Source of the DNA: Pseudomonas fluorescens | GTDB taxonomy: Bacteria; Pseudomonadota; Gammaproteobacteria; Pseudomonadales; Pseudomonadaceae | NCBI RefSeq assembly: GCF_002022275.1 | Contig: NZ_MSDF01000014.1 | Location: 540,811-604,810 of the forward strand | Direction of reading: 5' to 3' | Length of the DNA stretch: 64,000 nucleotides | Shown: positions 9,163-17,969 of the stretch, piece after piece | How the letters are laid out: each line of letters opens with the position of its first letter | Position numbering within the stretch: the stretch's first letter is position 1 | Translations under genes and position numbers: made by a program | Notes under the pieces: model-generated | Database searches by the model: none | What the model saw: only the letters and a program-made list of their open reading frames with translations | What the model was told of the DNA's origin: nothing

Positions 9163-10197
9163 ATGATCAACGACCGAATTCGCCGCGCACGGCTATTAAG
9201 AGGCATGTCACTTGAAGCGCTGGCGCTTCGACTGGGAGACATCACCAAACAAGGCCTGAGCAAATATGAGAAAGGCTCAAGTACTCCAAACTCTCAACGC
9301 CTTCTGCAATTAGCCAAGGCATTGGAGGTAAGCCCGGAGTATTTTTTCCGCCCCGAAGCCTTGCCCCTCGCACCGCTGGAGTTTCGCAAGCTGGCCAAAA
9401 TGCCCCAATACCGCCAGGTACAGGTCGAAGAGCAGGTTCGTGAGCATCTGGAGCGTTATATCGCCCTGGAAGATTGCTTCGATTCTTCGGATATCCAAAC
9501 CGCCAAAACTCCAGCGCTCATGTTACCGGTTTCTTCGGTTGAAGCCGCCGAGCAGGCAGCGCAAGCGTTGCGTAAACAGTGGGGAATGGGCGACGACTCC
9601 ATAGCCCACTTGACCGAACAACTGGAGGAGCACGGCATCAAGGTAGTAATGCTGGAGGGCCCGGATGATTTTGATGGTGCTTGTGCAGCTACCCATGATG
9701 GCGAACACGTGTTGATAGCGTTGAATGCTCAACGCCCCGGCGAACGCATACGCTTCACTGCTGCCCACGAACTGGGCCATTGGGTGATGCAATTTCCCAA
9801 GGAGATGCCAGAACGGGAAAGGGAAAACTGTTGCCACCGCTTTGCAGGAGCTTTTCTTTACCCGGCCAAAGCCGTTTTCCGCGACTTTGGCAGCCGTCCG
9901 CGCTCCAGAATCCATCCCCAGGAATTGCTGATTGCCAAGCGTCAGTACGGGTTATCAATGCACGCGGCACTGCGTCGATTGAAAGATTTAAATCTCGTAG
10001 GCGATGCAGGCTACAAGTTGCTCACCATCCAATTCAGCACCAATGGCTGGCGCAAGACCGAGCCCGAGCCCCTACCCTGCAAACCGCCACAACGTTTCGA
10101 GTCTTTGGTGTTCTGGGCATTGGCAGAGGAGCTGATAACCAAGTCCCGAGCTGCGGAGCTATTGCGAAGGCCAATACAGGCACTGGAGAGTGCATGA
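9163..10197 (+). CDS. XRE-family regulator fused to ImmA/IrrE metallopeptidase domain
   Basis: A 344-residue protein with an N-terminal helix-turn-helix (about residues 3-62, ...LRLGDITKQGLSKYEKG...) and a COG2856/ImmA-IrrE peptidase-like domain with the zinc motif HELGH at 202-206 followed by the ENCCHRFAGAFLYP helix. The ATG at 9163 is chosen for its TAAGGAG site; upstream codons would run through the operator. The stop overlaps the next ATG (ATGA). Such proteins act as antitoxins or as proteolytic regulators. Pairing with a PIN protein makes the antitoxin role likely, but it is inferred. Confidence 0.8.
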   Translation: MINDRIRRARLLRGMSLEALALRLGDITKQGLSKYEKGSSTPNSQRLLQLAKALEVSPEYFFRPEALPLAPLEFRKLAKMPQYRQVQVEEQVREHLERYIALEDCFDSSDIQTAKTPALMLPVSSVEAAEQAAQALRKQWGMGDDSIAHLTEQLEEHGIKVVMLEGPDDFDGACAATHDGEHVLIALNAQRPGERIRFTAAHELGHWVMQFPKEMPERERENCCHRFAGAFLYPAKAVFRDFGSRPRSRIHPQELLIAKRQYGLSMHAALRRLKDLNLVGDAGYKLLTIQFSTNGWRKTEPEPLPCKPPQRFESLVFWALAEELITKSRAAELLRRPIQALESA

Positions 10198-10688
10198 GCC
10201 TGATTTACATCAGCGACACGAATATCTGGATTGACTTCAGAAATGCCGGACTGCTGGAACAAATGTTCAGACTGCCCTTTACGCTTTGCTGTACCGACTT
10301 CGTCCTCTATGAGCTGGAAGACTTCCCGCACGACCAATTGCTCTCCAGAGGACTAGTGGTTGAGTCGTTTGACGAAAGCGGCGTACGAGAATTGCTCAAT
10401 CTGAAAGTTGAGCACGGGAATAGCTCATTGGCCGATGTGTCCTGCTATTTACTGGCTCGGTCAACGGGCAGACCGTTGCTCACCGGAGATGGTAAGTTGC
10501 GTCGCCAGGCGCAGAAAGATGGCATCCAGGTACGCGGTGCACTGTGGCTACTGGACCTTATGGTCGAACACCATGCAATCACATCTTCAGTCGCCGCGCA
10601 GGCCCTGGAAAACATGCTTTGGCACGGCGCCCGGTTGCCTGGCGCAGAGTGCGAAACAAGGCTCTCCCGTTGGAGAGAGCCAGATTAA
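10194..10688 (+). CDS. PIN-domain protein, probable ribonuclease toxin
   Basis: A 164-residue protein with the PIN-domain acidic quartet in order: D8 (ISDTNIWID), E40 (VLYELED), D81 (SLADVSCYLLA) and D99 (LLTGDGKLRRQA). PIN toxins cleave RNA with Mg2+ or Mn2+. Its ATG overlaps the stop of the XRE-ImmA gene by 4 bp, so the two are translationally coupled. The last ~40 residues form an extra helical tail. The target RNA cannot be told from sequence. Confidence 0.78.
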   Translation: MSLIYISDTNIWIDFRNAGLLEQMFRLPFTLCCTDFVLYELEDFPHDQLLSRGLVVESFDESGVRELLNLKVEHGNSSLADVSCYLLARSTGRPLLTGDGKLRRQAQKDGIQVRGALWLLDLMVEHHAITSSVAAQALENMLWHGARLPGAECETRLSRWREPD

Positions 10689-10692
10689 GTTT
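10660..10692 (+). terminator. Weak candidate terminator at the end of the PIN gene
   Basis: GGCTCTC (10660-10666) pairs with GAGAGCC (10675-10681), followed by AGATTAAGTTTT. The stem lies inside the last codons and the T-run is short. It would separate this operon from the convergent MFS gene. Confidence 0.3.
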
Positions 10693-11981
10693 TACCGACC
10701 GCGTTTCCACAGATAGGCACCCACCAACGTCCCCATCACACACAGCACGGCGACATAGTAAGAGGGCCCCATCGGGCTTTCCTTCATCAGCAGCGACACC
10801 GCCAGCGGCGTCAGACCGCCAAACACGGCGTAGGCAACGTTATAGGAGAACGACAACCCGCTGAAACGCACCACCGGCGGGAAAGCTTTCACCATCACGT
10901 AAGGCACCACACCGATCACGCCCACAAACAGGCCGGTCAGGGTGTACAGCGGGAAGAGCCAGTTCGGGTGGTCGATGAGGCTGTGGTAAAGCGTCCACGA
11001 CGTCGCCAGCAGCAGCAGGCAACCGATGACCAGCACACGACCAGCGCCAAAGCGGTCGGCCAATGCGCCGGAGGCGATGCAACCCAGGCTGAGGGTGACG
11101 ATCGCCATGCTGTTGGCTTGCAGCGCAACGGTGGGGCTGAAGTGGTAAACGGTTTGCAACACGGTCGGGGTCATCAGGATGACCACGACCACACCGGCCG
11201 ACAGCAACCAGGTCAACAGCATCGACAGCACAATGGCGCCACGGTGGTCGCGCAATACCGCGCGCAGCGGCAGCTCCGCCGCCAGGGCTTTGCGTTGCTG
11301 CATCTCGGCGAAGATCGGCGTTTCATGCAACCAGCGGCGCAGGTACACCGAGAGCAGGCCGAACACGCCGCCGAGCAGGAACGGGATCCGCCAGGCGTAA
11401 TCCGAGACTTGCTCGGGGCTGTATAGGGTGTTGATACCGGTGGCCACCAGCGAGCCCAGCAGAATGCCGGCGGTAAGGCCACTGGTCAGCGTGCCGCAGG
11501 CGTAGCCGATGTGACGCGGCGGTACGTGCTCGGAAACGAATACCCAGGCGCCCGGCACTTCGCCGCCAATCGCTGCACCCTGGATCACGCGCATCAACAG
11601 CAGCAGCAGCGGCGCCCACAAACCGATCTGCGCATAGGTCGGCAGCAGGCCCATGATCAGGGTCGGCACGGCCATCATGAAGATGCTCAGGGTGAACATT
11701 TTCTTGCGGCCCAGCAGGTCGCCGAAGTGCGCCATGATGATGCCGCCCAGCGGGCGCGCCAGGTAACCGGCGGCGAAGATGCCGAAGGTCTGCATCATGC
11801 GCAGCCATTCAGGCATGTCGACGGGGAAGAACAGTTTTCCGACCACGGTGGCGAAAAACACGAAAATGATGAAGTCGTAGAACTCCAGCGCCCCGCCCAA
11901 GGCAGACAGCGACAGGGTTTTGTAGTCGTTGCGGGTCAGCGGGCGCGAAGGTTGCGCACTGCTTGCGGGCACGGAGGACAT
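10692..11981 (-). CDS. MFS transporter, metabolite:H+ symporter type (copy 1)
   Basis: A 429-residue, 12-helix major facilitator protein. The first helix carries the SALGGALEFYDFIIFVFF signature typical of the metabolite:H+ symporter (MHS/sugar-porter-like) group, and the loop HFGDLLGRKKMF is the MFS motif A. The ATG at 11981 (MSSVPASS) follows an AGAGAAG site; the frame continues 5' without a good site. It is closely similar along its whole length to the next gene, pointing to tandem duplication. Substrate is unknown; related proteins carry organic acids or betaines. Confidence 0.85.
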   Translation of the reverse strand: MSSVPASSAQPSRPLTRNDYKTLSLSALGGALEFYDFIIFVFFATVVGKLFFPVDMPEWLRMMQTFGIFAAGYLARPLGGIIMAHFGDLLGRKKMFTLSIFMMAVPTLIMGLLPTYAQIGLWAPLLLLLMRVIQGAAIGGEVPGAWVFVSEHVPPRHIGYACGTLTSGLTAGILLGSLVATGINTLYSPEQVSDYAWRIPFLLGGVFGLLSVYLRRWLHETPIFAEMQQRKALAAELPLRAVLRDHRGAIVLSMLLTWLLSAGVVVVILMTPTVLQTVYHFSPTVALQANSMAIVTLSLGCIASGALADRFGAGRVLVIGCLLLLATSWTLYHSLIDHPNWLFPLYTLTGLFVGVIGVVPYVMVKAFPPVVRFSGLSFSYNVAYAVFGGLTPLAVSLLMKESPMGPSYYVAVLCVMGTLVGAYLWKRGR

Positions 11982-12083
11982 GGCAAGGCTTCTCTTATTG
12001 TCAGGACGGCGAACGCGAGACCCCGGCACGCGCCGGGGTCGGTTTGGCACGATAACAAATCGCCCGCAAAAGCACAGCGTTGC

Positions 12084-13361
12084 TTAACGCCCGCGTTTCC
12101 ACAGGTAAACACCAACGGCCATGCCCACGACACACACCAGCGCCACATAATAAGCCGGGCCCATCGGGCTCTCCTTGAGCAGCAAGGACACAAACACCGG
12201 GCTCAAGCCGCCGAGCACGGCGTAGGCCAGGTTGTAGGAAAACGACAGGCCACTGAAACGCACCGCCGCCGGGAAGCCGGTGACCATCACAAACGGTGCC
12301 GCCGTCACGGTGCCCACGAACAACCCGGTCAACATATACAGCGGAAACAGCCATTCAGGATGGCCGGCCAGGCTGGCATACAGCGCCCAGCACGTCAGCA
12401 TCAAGCCGAAGCAGCCAAACACCAGCACCCGGCCCGCCCCCACGCGGTCGCACAGTTTGCCGGCGATGACCAAGCCCAGCGCCATGGCCACAATCGCCAG
12501 GCTGTTGGCCTGCAGGGCAACCCGGGGAGCGAAGTGGTAAACCCCTTGCAACAGCGCGGGCGTCATCAGAATGACCACCACGACACCGGCGGACAGAAAC
12601 CAGGTCATCAACATCGACAGCACGATCGACTCACGGCTATCACGCAGCACCGTGCGCAGCGGCACTTCGCGGGACAACGCCTTGCGCTGCTGCAACTCGG
12701 CGAACACCGGCGTTTCATGCAACCAGCGGCGCAGGTACACCGACAACAGCCCGAACACACCGCCCAGTAGGAACGGGATACGCCACGCGTAATCCGCCAC
12801 CTGCTCCGGCGTGTACGCGCCATTGATGCCCGTCGCGACCAGCGAACCGAGCAGAATCCCCAGGTTCAAGCCCACCGATAACACACCGACGGCATAGCCA
12901 ATACGCTTGGCCGGCACGTGTTCAGCCACGAAAATCCACGCACCCGGCACTTCACCACCAATCGCTGCGCCCTGGATGATGCGCATCAACAGCAATAACA
13001 CCGGCGCCAGCAGGCCGACCTGTGCATACGTCGGCAACAAGCCGATGGCCAACGTCGGCAGCGCCATCAGAAAGATGCTCAGGGTGAACATCTTCTTGCG
13101 CCCCAGCAGGTCGCCAAAATGCGCCATCACGATGCCGCCCAGCGGACGAATCAGGTAGCCGGCAGCGAAAATGCCGAAGGTCTGCACCAGACGCATCCAC
13201 TCGGGCATGTCGGGCGGGAAAAACAACTTGCCCACCACCGCCGCGAAAAACACGAAGATGATGAAGTCATAGAACTCCAGCGCACTGCCCAGGGCGGACA
13301 GCGACAGGGTTTTGTAGTCGCTGCGGGTGAGCGAGCGCGCATGGGGCGCAGACGTAGGCAT
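12084..13361 (-). CDS. MFS transporter, metabolite:H+ symporter type (copy 2)
   Basis: A 425-residue paralogue of the adjacent transporter with the same helix-1 signature (SALGSALEFYDFIIFVFF), motif A (GDLLGRKKMF) and C-terminal YLWKRGR. The two copies share nearly every loop but differ in scattered residues, so the duplication is not recent. The 102-bp gap between them suggests either a separate promoter or co-transcription. The substrate cannot be assigned; a specificity difference between the copies would be the obvious reason to keep both. Confidence 0.85.
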   Translation of the reverse strand: MPTSAPHARSLTRSDYKTLSLSALGSALEFYDFIIFVFFAAVVGKLFFPPDMPEWMRLVQTFGIFAAGYLIRPLGGIVMAHFGDLLGRKKMFTLSIFLMALPTLAIGLLPTYAQVGLLAPVLLLLMRIIQGAAIGGEVPGAWIFVAEHVPAKRIGYAVGVLSVGLNLGILLGSLVATGINGAYTPEQVADYAWRIPFLLGGVFGLLSVYLRRWLHETPVFAELQQRKALSREVPLRTVLRDSRESIVLSMLMTWFLSAGVVVVILMTPALLQGVYHFAPRVALQANSLAIVAMALGLVIAGKLCDRVGAGRVLVFGCFGLMLTCWALYASLAGHPEWLFPLYMLTGLFVGTVTAAPFVMVTGFPAAVRFSGLSFSYNLAYAVLGGLSPVFVSLLLKESPMGPAYYVALVCVVGMAVGVYLWKRGR

Positions 13362-13737
13362 GGCAAGGCTTCTCTATTAAGGCGAGTACTTGCCGGAACA
13401 ACACCCCAGCACCTGCAAATATTCCGTGCCATGAGCACAGTTGCCGGAAAAAGCCCCGTTACAGCCGCGATTTACCGACCAAATGAGCCGCGGGAGGTCG
13501 TCGCGGCGCCAGCGTCTCGATATACTCGGCCCTTGCCAGCGCCAAACCCGCTGTCTTGAGGGGCTGCTGTGCCAAAACGCCGTTGGGTGCCATCCAGCCG
13601 GTTTGGCAGAGTTTCCCTTTAGTACGCCTTACGAGAAACGCATCACGCGGTGTATGTTGGTGCTGAAACGTTTTTCCAGAAGACGGCTATCCACTTGAAA
13701 TACCCATGAAGCGTCACGGGTCAGAGGCACCCTCGGC
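13362..13737. other. Intergenic region between divergent MFS and thioesterase genes
   Basis: A 376-bp stretch with no supported gene. A TATACT -10-like hexamer occurs near 13520 on the plus strand without a convincing -35. It should hold the promoters of both flanking genes. Confidence 0.4.
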
Positions 13738-14142
13738 ATGATCGAACTCGAACAAGAAGATCCTATCCCGCAAGGCGATCTCGCCCTGCAAATCACTGCG
13801 CTCCCGCGTGAAACCAATGGTTTTGGCGATATCTTCGGCGGCTGGCTGGTCGCGCAGATGGACCTCGCCGGCACCGCAATGGCCAGCAAGGTCGCAGGTG
13901 GCCGCGTGGCCACCGTGGCGATTGATCGCATGGCGTTCCTGGTCCCTGTGGCCGTGGGCGCGCAGCTCTCCTTCTATACCCAGGCCTTGGAAATCGGCCG
14001 CAGCTCGATCCAGATGATGGTCGAAGTGTGGAGCGACGACCCGCTGTCCAGCGAATGGCGCAAGGTCACCGAGGCGGTGTTTGTATTCGTCGCCATCGAC
14101 GGCAGCGGCCGCACGCGTTCGGTCCCGTCGCGCGCGCGTTAA
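13738..14142 (+). CDS. Acyl-CoA thioesterase, hotdog fold (YciA-like)
   Basis: A 134-residue single hotdog domain with the YciA/BACH-type motif TNGFGDIFGGWLVAQMDLAG, where the acidic residue at the start of the long helix and the preceding Asn/Asp are the catalytic positions. It hydrolyses acyl-CoA to free acid and CoA in the cytoplasm, probably as a homohexamer. Length is normal for the family. It is followed 57 bp later by the mutarotase gene on the same strand. Chain-length preference is not visible. Confidence 0.9.
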   Translation: MIELEQEDPIPQGDLALQITALPRETNGFGDIFGGWLVAQMDLAGTAMASKVAGGRVATVAIDRMAFLVPVAVGAQLSFYTQALEIGRSSIQMMVEVWSDDPLSSEWRKVTEAVFVFVAIDGSGRTRSVPSRAR

Positions 14143-14199
14143 ACCTCGCGGGGTTTTGACGGTCAATTGCCCCATTGCCTGCCATAAAGAGTGCTTCGT

Positions 14200-15099
14200 A
14201 TGCCTGTGCCCCACGTTGAAACCGTGAAAATCGACGAGCTGGACTGCTGGCGCATCCGCCATAACGGCGCCGAACTGATGGTGGCCCAACAGGGCGCGCA
14301 TATTTTCAGTTACGGCCGCGATGGCGAGCAGCCGCTGATCTGGCCAAACCCCGAGGCGGTGTTCAAGAAAGGCAAAGGCATCCGCACGGGCGTCCCGGTG
14401 TGCTGGCCGTGGTTTGGCGTATTTGACCGTAACCCGCAAAGCGTTAAGGCGATGCGCCACAGCGAGCAACCTGCTGGCGCTCACGGCTTTGTGCGCACGG
14501 CGCTCTGGGAACTGGCCGGAACCGAGCTTGAAGGCGAAGCACTGCGGGTCGATCTGGCGTTGCCGGTGCCTGCGGGCGGCTTTCCGGGCTGGCGGCATGA
14601 AGTCGACTTGAAGCTGAGCCTGCTGCTGGACGATCAACTGCATATCCGTCTGACCAGCTACAACCGTGGCACTGAAACCGTGACCTTGAGCCAGGCGCTG
14701 CACACCTACTTCGCCGTGAGCGATGTGCGCAACCTGCAGGTCGAGGGTCTGGACGGGCTGGCGTATATCGACACGGCCGACGGCTGGACCGAGAAAAACC
14801 AATCCGGCCTGCTGCACTTCACCGCCGAAACCGACCGCATCTACCTCGATACGCCTGCGCAATTGAACATTGTCGATAAAGACTGGCAGCGCCGTATCCA
14901 GCTCACCAGCCAGGGTTCGAACTCGACGGTGATCTGGAACCCGTGGACCGAGCGTGCCAAGGCTTTTGACGACATGGCCGACGATGGCTGGCAGGGCATG
15001 CTGTGCATCGAGACGGCGAATGTGCTGGATGATGTGGTGACGTTGGCGCCGGGCGAAAGCCATACGCTGGGCGTGAGCATCAACAGTCTCGGCCTGTAA
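14200..15099 (+). CDS. D-hexose-6-phosphate mutarotase (YeaD-like aldose-1-epimerase family)
   Basis: A 299-residue beta-sandwich epimerase of the YeaD type. The catalytic histidine is expected in the HGFVR segment (AGAHGFVRTALWEL), with a second in QALHTYFAVSD, and the general-base glutamate near the end (MLCIETANV). It interconverts alpha and beta anomers of glucose-6-phosphate and related hexose phosphates. The ATG at 14200 fits the family; a GTG three codons upstream is less likely. Confidence 0.9.
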   Translation: MPVPHVETVKIDELDCWRIRHNGAELMVAQQGAHIFSYGRDGEQPLIWPNPEAVFKKGKGIRTGVPVCWPWFGVFDRNPQSVKAMRHSEQPAGAHGFVRTALWELAGTELEGEALRVDLALPVPAGGFPGWRHEVDLKLSLLLDDQLHIRLTSYNRGTETVTLSQALHTYFAVSDVRNLQVEGLDGLAYIDTADGWTEKNQSGLLHFTAETDRIYLDTPAQLNIVDKDWQRRIQLTSQGSNSTVIWNPWTERAKAFDDMADDGWQGMLCIETANVLDDVVTLAPGESHTLGVSINSLGL

Positions 15100-15112
15100 A
15101 CCCCGATCAAAA

Positions 15113-15201
15113 ATGTGGGAGCTGGCTTGCCTGCGATAGCATCACCCGGCTATCACTGATACACCGAGGTGCCTGCATCGCAGGCAAGCCAGCTCCCACA
15201 T
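15113..15201. repeat. REP doublet, class GTGGGAGCTGGCTTGCCTGCGAT
   Basis: An inverted pair with ends ATGTGGGAG / CTCCCACAT between the convergent mutarotase and DUF3299 genes. Same class as 3521 and 56567. Confidence 0.9.
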
Positions 15202-15218
15202 GGGTTATGTACTGAGTT

Positions 15219-15755
15219 CTAGAGATCGGATTCCTTTACTGCCCGCACTTTCCCCGCATCCAGCGCATACGCCGCATCAGCCAAATCGTTATTCACTTTC
15301 TCCACCTTCAGCGTGCCGGTCACCCACAGCGGCGTGTAGATATCATCCAGCTTCAGCCCCTTGGGGTAGCGCACCAGCACCAATTGATTTGGCGGCGGTG
15401 GCGGCACATGGATGCAGGCGCCCGGGTACGGCACCAGGAAGAACAACGTGCTGCGGCCTTTTGCGTCAGTTTCCAGCGGCACCGGGTAACCACCGATGCG
15501 GATGTTCTTGCCGTTCATGGCCCCCACTGTTTTGGTCGAATACATCACCGCCGGCAAGCCTTTGCTTTGCTTGAGGCCACCTTTGTCAGTGAACGTGCCT
15601 TGGGCTTCGGGGGAGTTGTGGTCGATTTCGGGCATGGCTTCGAGGGCTTTCTGGTCGGAAAGCGGCATCAGTTCGAGCCAGTCGGTTTCCGGCAGTTCGC
15701 CGGCGTGCGCCAGGCCGGAACCCAGCAGGAGGAGAGTCAAAAGAAGACGGCGCAT
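15219..15755 (-). CDS. DUF3299 periplasmic or exported protein
   Basis: A 178-residue protein with a signal peptide (MRRLLLTLLLLGSGLAHA, cleavage before GELPETDW). The mature part contains GGYPVPLETDAKGRSTLFFLVPYPGACIHVPPPPPNQLV, the hallmark of DUF3299 proteins, which resemble small beta-barrel lipocalin-like or OB-like domains; function is not known. The only Cys sits in GACIHVPPPPPNQ. The ATG at 15755 is preferred because the signal peptide begins there; a TTG five codons upstream is possible. Confidence 0.8.
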   Translation of the reverse strand: MRRLLLTLLLLGSGLAHAGELPETDWLELMPLSDQKALEAMPEIDHNSPEAQGTFTDKGGLKQSKGLPAVMYSTKTVGAMNGKNIRIGGYPVPLETDAKGRSTLFFLVPYPGACIHVPPPPPNQLVLVRYPKGLKLDDIYTPLWVTGTLKVEKVNNDLADAAYALDAGKVRAVKESDL

Positions 15756-15832
15756 GGAGAGGCTCGGCAAAGTCGGAAGCCGAGCATTCTAGCCCTCTGC
15801 GCCTGCGTAGCGCAGAGGGCTTCGTCGCTAAA

Positions 15833-16078
15833 TTACTTTTTGCGCAGCAAGCCGTAAATCACCAGCAACACGATGGCGCCGATCAGCGCACCGAGGAAGC
15901 CTGCGCCCTGGCCAGCCTGGTAGATGCCCAGCGCCTGACCACCGTAAGTGGCGACCAGCGAACCTGCGATACCCAGCAGGATGGTCATGATCCAGCCCAT
16001 GCTGTCGTCGCCTGGCTTGAGGAAACGCGCGAGCAGACCGACGATCAGGCCGATAAAGATGGTTCCGATGATACCCAT
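15833..16078 (-). CDS. GlsB/YeaQ/YmgE family membrane protein
   Basis: An 81-residue protein with three predicted membrane helices and the family signature of small Gly-rich transglycosylase-associated proteins (IGTIFIGLIVGLLARFLKPG, MGWIMTILLGIAGSLVA, GALIGAIVLLVIYGLLRKK). The family is stress-linked and its molecular role is unclear. Start chosen at the ATG at 16078, where the first helix begins and a GGGA site lies upstream. Confidence 0.85.
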   Translation of the reverse strand: MGIIGTIFIGLIVGLLARFLKPGDDSMGWIMTILLGIAGSLVATYGGQALGIYQAGQGAGFLGALIGAIVLLVIYGLLRKK

Positions 16079-16183
16079 GGCATTTCCCTCTGAATGAAGT
16101 GAACTACGCGAAAGCCTAGTCAGACTTTGGCGTCCTGCAATGAGAGAGGCGGCGGCAACCAATGGTTCCCGCCGATCCCAGGA

Positions 16184-17269
16184 TTACTGTTCGGCGATCA
16201 GCGCTTCGACCTTGAGGATCTGCGCTTCAAGCGTCGCGCGGTCCTTGCAGCGCAAGTTGGCGTGGCCGACCTTGCGCCCGGCCTTGAAGGCCTTGCCGTA
16301 GTGATGCAGGTGGCAGTCATCAATCGCGATGACTTTTTCCACCGCCGGCACCGTGCCGATGAAGTTGAGCATCGCGCTCTCGCCGACCTTGGCCGTGGAA
16401 CCCAGCGGCAAGCCCGCCACCGCCCGCAGGTGGTTTTCAAACTGGCTGCACTCGGCGCCTTCGGTGGTCCAGTGCCCGGAGTTGTGCACGCGTGGGGCGA
16501 TTTCGTTGGCCTTGAGGCCACCGTCGACTTCAAAGAACTCGAACGCCATCACGCCGACATAATCCAGTTGCTTGAGCACACGGCTGGAATAATCTTCCGC
16601 CAGGGCCTGCAACGGGTGATCGGTACTGGCCACGGACAACTTGAGGATGCCGCTGTCGTGGGTGTTGTGCACCAACGGGTAGAAGCGGGTTTCGCCATCG
16701 CGGGCACGCACGGCGATCAACGAGACTTCGCCGGTGAACGGCACGAAGCCTTCCAGCAGGCAGGCAACGCTGCCCAGCTCGGCGAAGGTGCCGACCACGT
16801 CAGCCGCGGTGCGCAGGACTTTCTGGCCCTTGCCGTCGTAACCCAGGGTGCGGGTTTTCAGCACGGCCGGCAGGCCGATGCTGGCAACGGCGGCGTCCAG
16901 GTCCGCCTGGGACTGGATGTCGGCGAAGGCCGGGGTCGGAATGCCCAGGTCCTTGAACATGCTTTTCTCGAACCAGCGGTCGCGGGCGATGCGCAAGGCT
17001 TCGGCGCTCGGGTACACCGGCACGAACTGCGACAGGAAGGCCACGGTTTCAGCCGGGACGCTTTCGAACTCGAAGGTCACCAGGTCGACTTCATCGGCCA
17101 GTTGGCGCAGGTGGTCCGGGTCGCTGTAGTCAGCGCGCAGATGCTCACCGAGTGCGGCCGCGCAAGCGTCCGGCGCAGGGTCCAGGAAAGCGAAGTTCAT
17201 CCCCAGCGGGGTGCCCGCCAGGGCCAGCATGCGACCCAGTTGGCCGCCACCGATTACACCGATTTTCAT
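16184..17269 (-). CDS. purK: N5-carboxyaminoimidazole ribonucleotide synthase PurK
   Basis: A 361-residue ATP-grasp enzyme starting MKIGVIGGGQLGRMLA. The dinucleotide-like N-terminal loop GGGQLGRM, the central ATP-grasp part (PAVLKTRTLGYDGKGQ) and the family segment APRVHNSGHWT are all present. It converts AIR, ATP and bicarbonate to N5-CAIR in de novo purine synthesis. It follows purE by 12 bp in one operon, the standard arrangement. Confidence 0.97.
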   Translation of the reverse strand: MKIGVIGGGQLGRMLALAGTPLGMNFAFLDPAPDACAAALGEHLRADYSDPDHLRQLADEVDLVTFEFESVPAETVAFLSQFVPVYPSAEALRIARDRWFEKSMFKDLGIPTPAFADIQSQADLDAAVASIGLPAVLKTRTLGYDGKGQKVLRTAADVVGTFAELGSVACLLEGFVPFTGEVSLIAVRARDGETRFYPLVHNTHDSGILKLSVASTDHPLQALAEDYSSRVLKQLDYVGVMAFEFFEVDGGLKANEIAPRVHNSGHWTTEGAECSQFENHLRAVAGLPLGSTAKVGESAMLNFIGTVPAVEKVIAIDDCHLHHYGKAFKAGRKVGHANLRCKDRATLEAQILKVEALIAEQ

Positions 17270-17281
17270 CGTAAAAAAACC

Positions 17282-17773
17282 TCAGGCGATGCGTGGGTCT
17301 GGATTGTCCAGCACGCTGTCTGTCTGCTCGGCACGGAATTTTTTCAGCACCGCGTGGAACTGCGGGTGCTTGGCGCCCAGGATGCTGGCGGACAGCAGGG
17401 CTGCGTTGATCGCGCCAGCCTTGCCGATGGCCAGGGTTGCCACCGGAATACCGGCTGGCATCTGCACGATGGACAACAGCGAATCCACGCCCGAGAGCAT
17501 TGCCGACTGCACCGGCACGCCGAGCACCGGCAGGTGGGTCTTGGCCGCACACATGCCTGGCAGGTGCGCTGCACCGCCGGCACCGGCGATGATCACCTCG
17601 ATGCCACGGGATTCTGCTTCATCGGCATACTGGAACAGCAAATCCGGGGTGCGGTGGGCAGAGACCACTTTCACTTCATACGGAATGCCGAGTTTTTCCA
17701 GCATATCGGCGGTGTGGCTAAGGGTGGACCAATCGGACTTGGAGCCCATGATCACGCCAACCAATGCACTCAT
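17282..17773 (-). CDS. purE: N5-CAIR mutase PurE
   Basis: A 163-residue class I PurE with the signature GSKSDWSTL near the N-terminus and [20 protein letters not shown] in the middle. It moves the carboxyl of N5-CAIR to give CAIR, as an octamer. It is the first gene of purEK. A strong hairpin plus T-run lies 40-80 bp upstream of its start (see 17812), which may be the terminator of the upstream hipBA genes or an attenuator for purEK. Confidence 0.97.
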   Translation of the reverse strand: MSALVGVIMGSKSDWSTLSHTADMLEKLGIPYEVKVVSAHRTPDLLFQYADEAESRGIEVIIAGAGGAAHLPGMCAAKTHLPVLGVPVQSAMLSGVDSLLSIVQMPAGIPVATLAIGKAGAINAALLSASILGAKHPQFHAVLKKFRAEQTDSVLDNPDPRIA

Positions 17774-17811
17774 CGTCGTGCCTCTTCTCTCTGGGCGCCC
17801 GCAGGCGCGTC

Positions 17812-17854
17812 AAAAAACAACAAGCCACGCGGGAAATCCGGCGTGGCTTGTTGT
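17812..17854 (-). terminator. Strong hairpin with T-run upstream of purE
   Basis: A perfect 14-bp stem (17817-17830 with 17841-17854, 10-nt loop) is followed on the minus strand by six T (17812-17817). It lies between hipA and purE. A TATACT hexamer at 17892-17897 lies upstream of it on the same strand, so it could end hipBA transcripts, or act as an attenuator if purE transcription begins at that hexamer. Confidence 0.85.
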
Positions 17855-17891
17855 ACGAATTTTGGCCGATTGGACCGGCCGAAGGCCGCGC

Positions 17892-17897
17892 AGTATA
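17892..17897 (-). promoter_or_regulatory. Candidate -10 box of a purEK promoter
   Basis: TATACT on the minus strand, in the 110-bp gap between the hipA stop and the terminator hairpin. The -35 region is poor, so the call is tentative. Confidence 0.35.
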
Positions 17898-17969
17898 CCG
17901 TAATAATCCAGATAAACAGCCCCTTGGATGACCATCTGTCTTACCGGCCAACGTGGCGGTTTTATTGAC

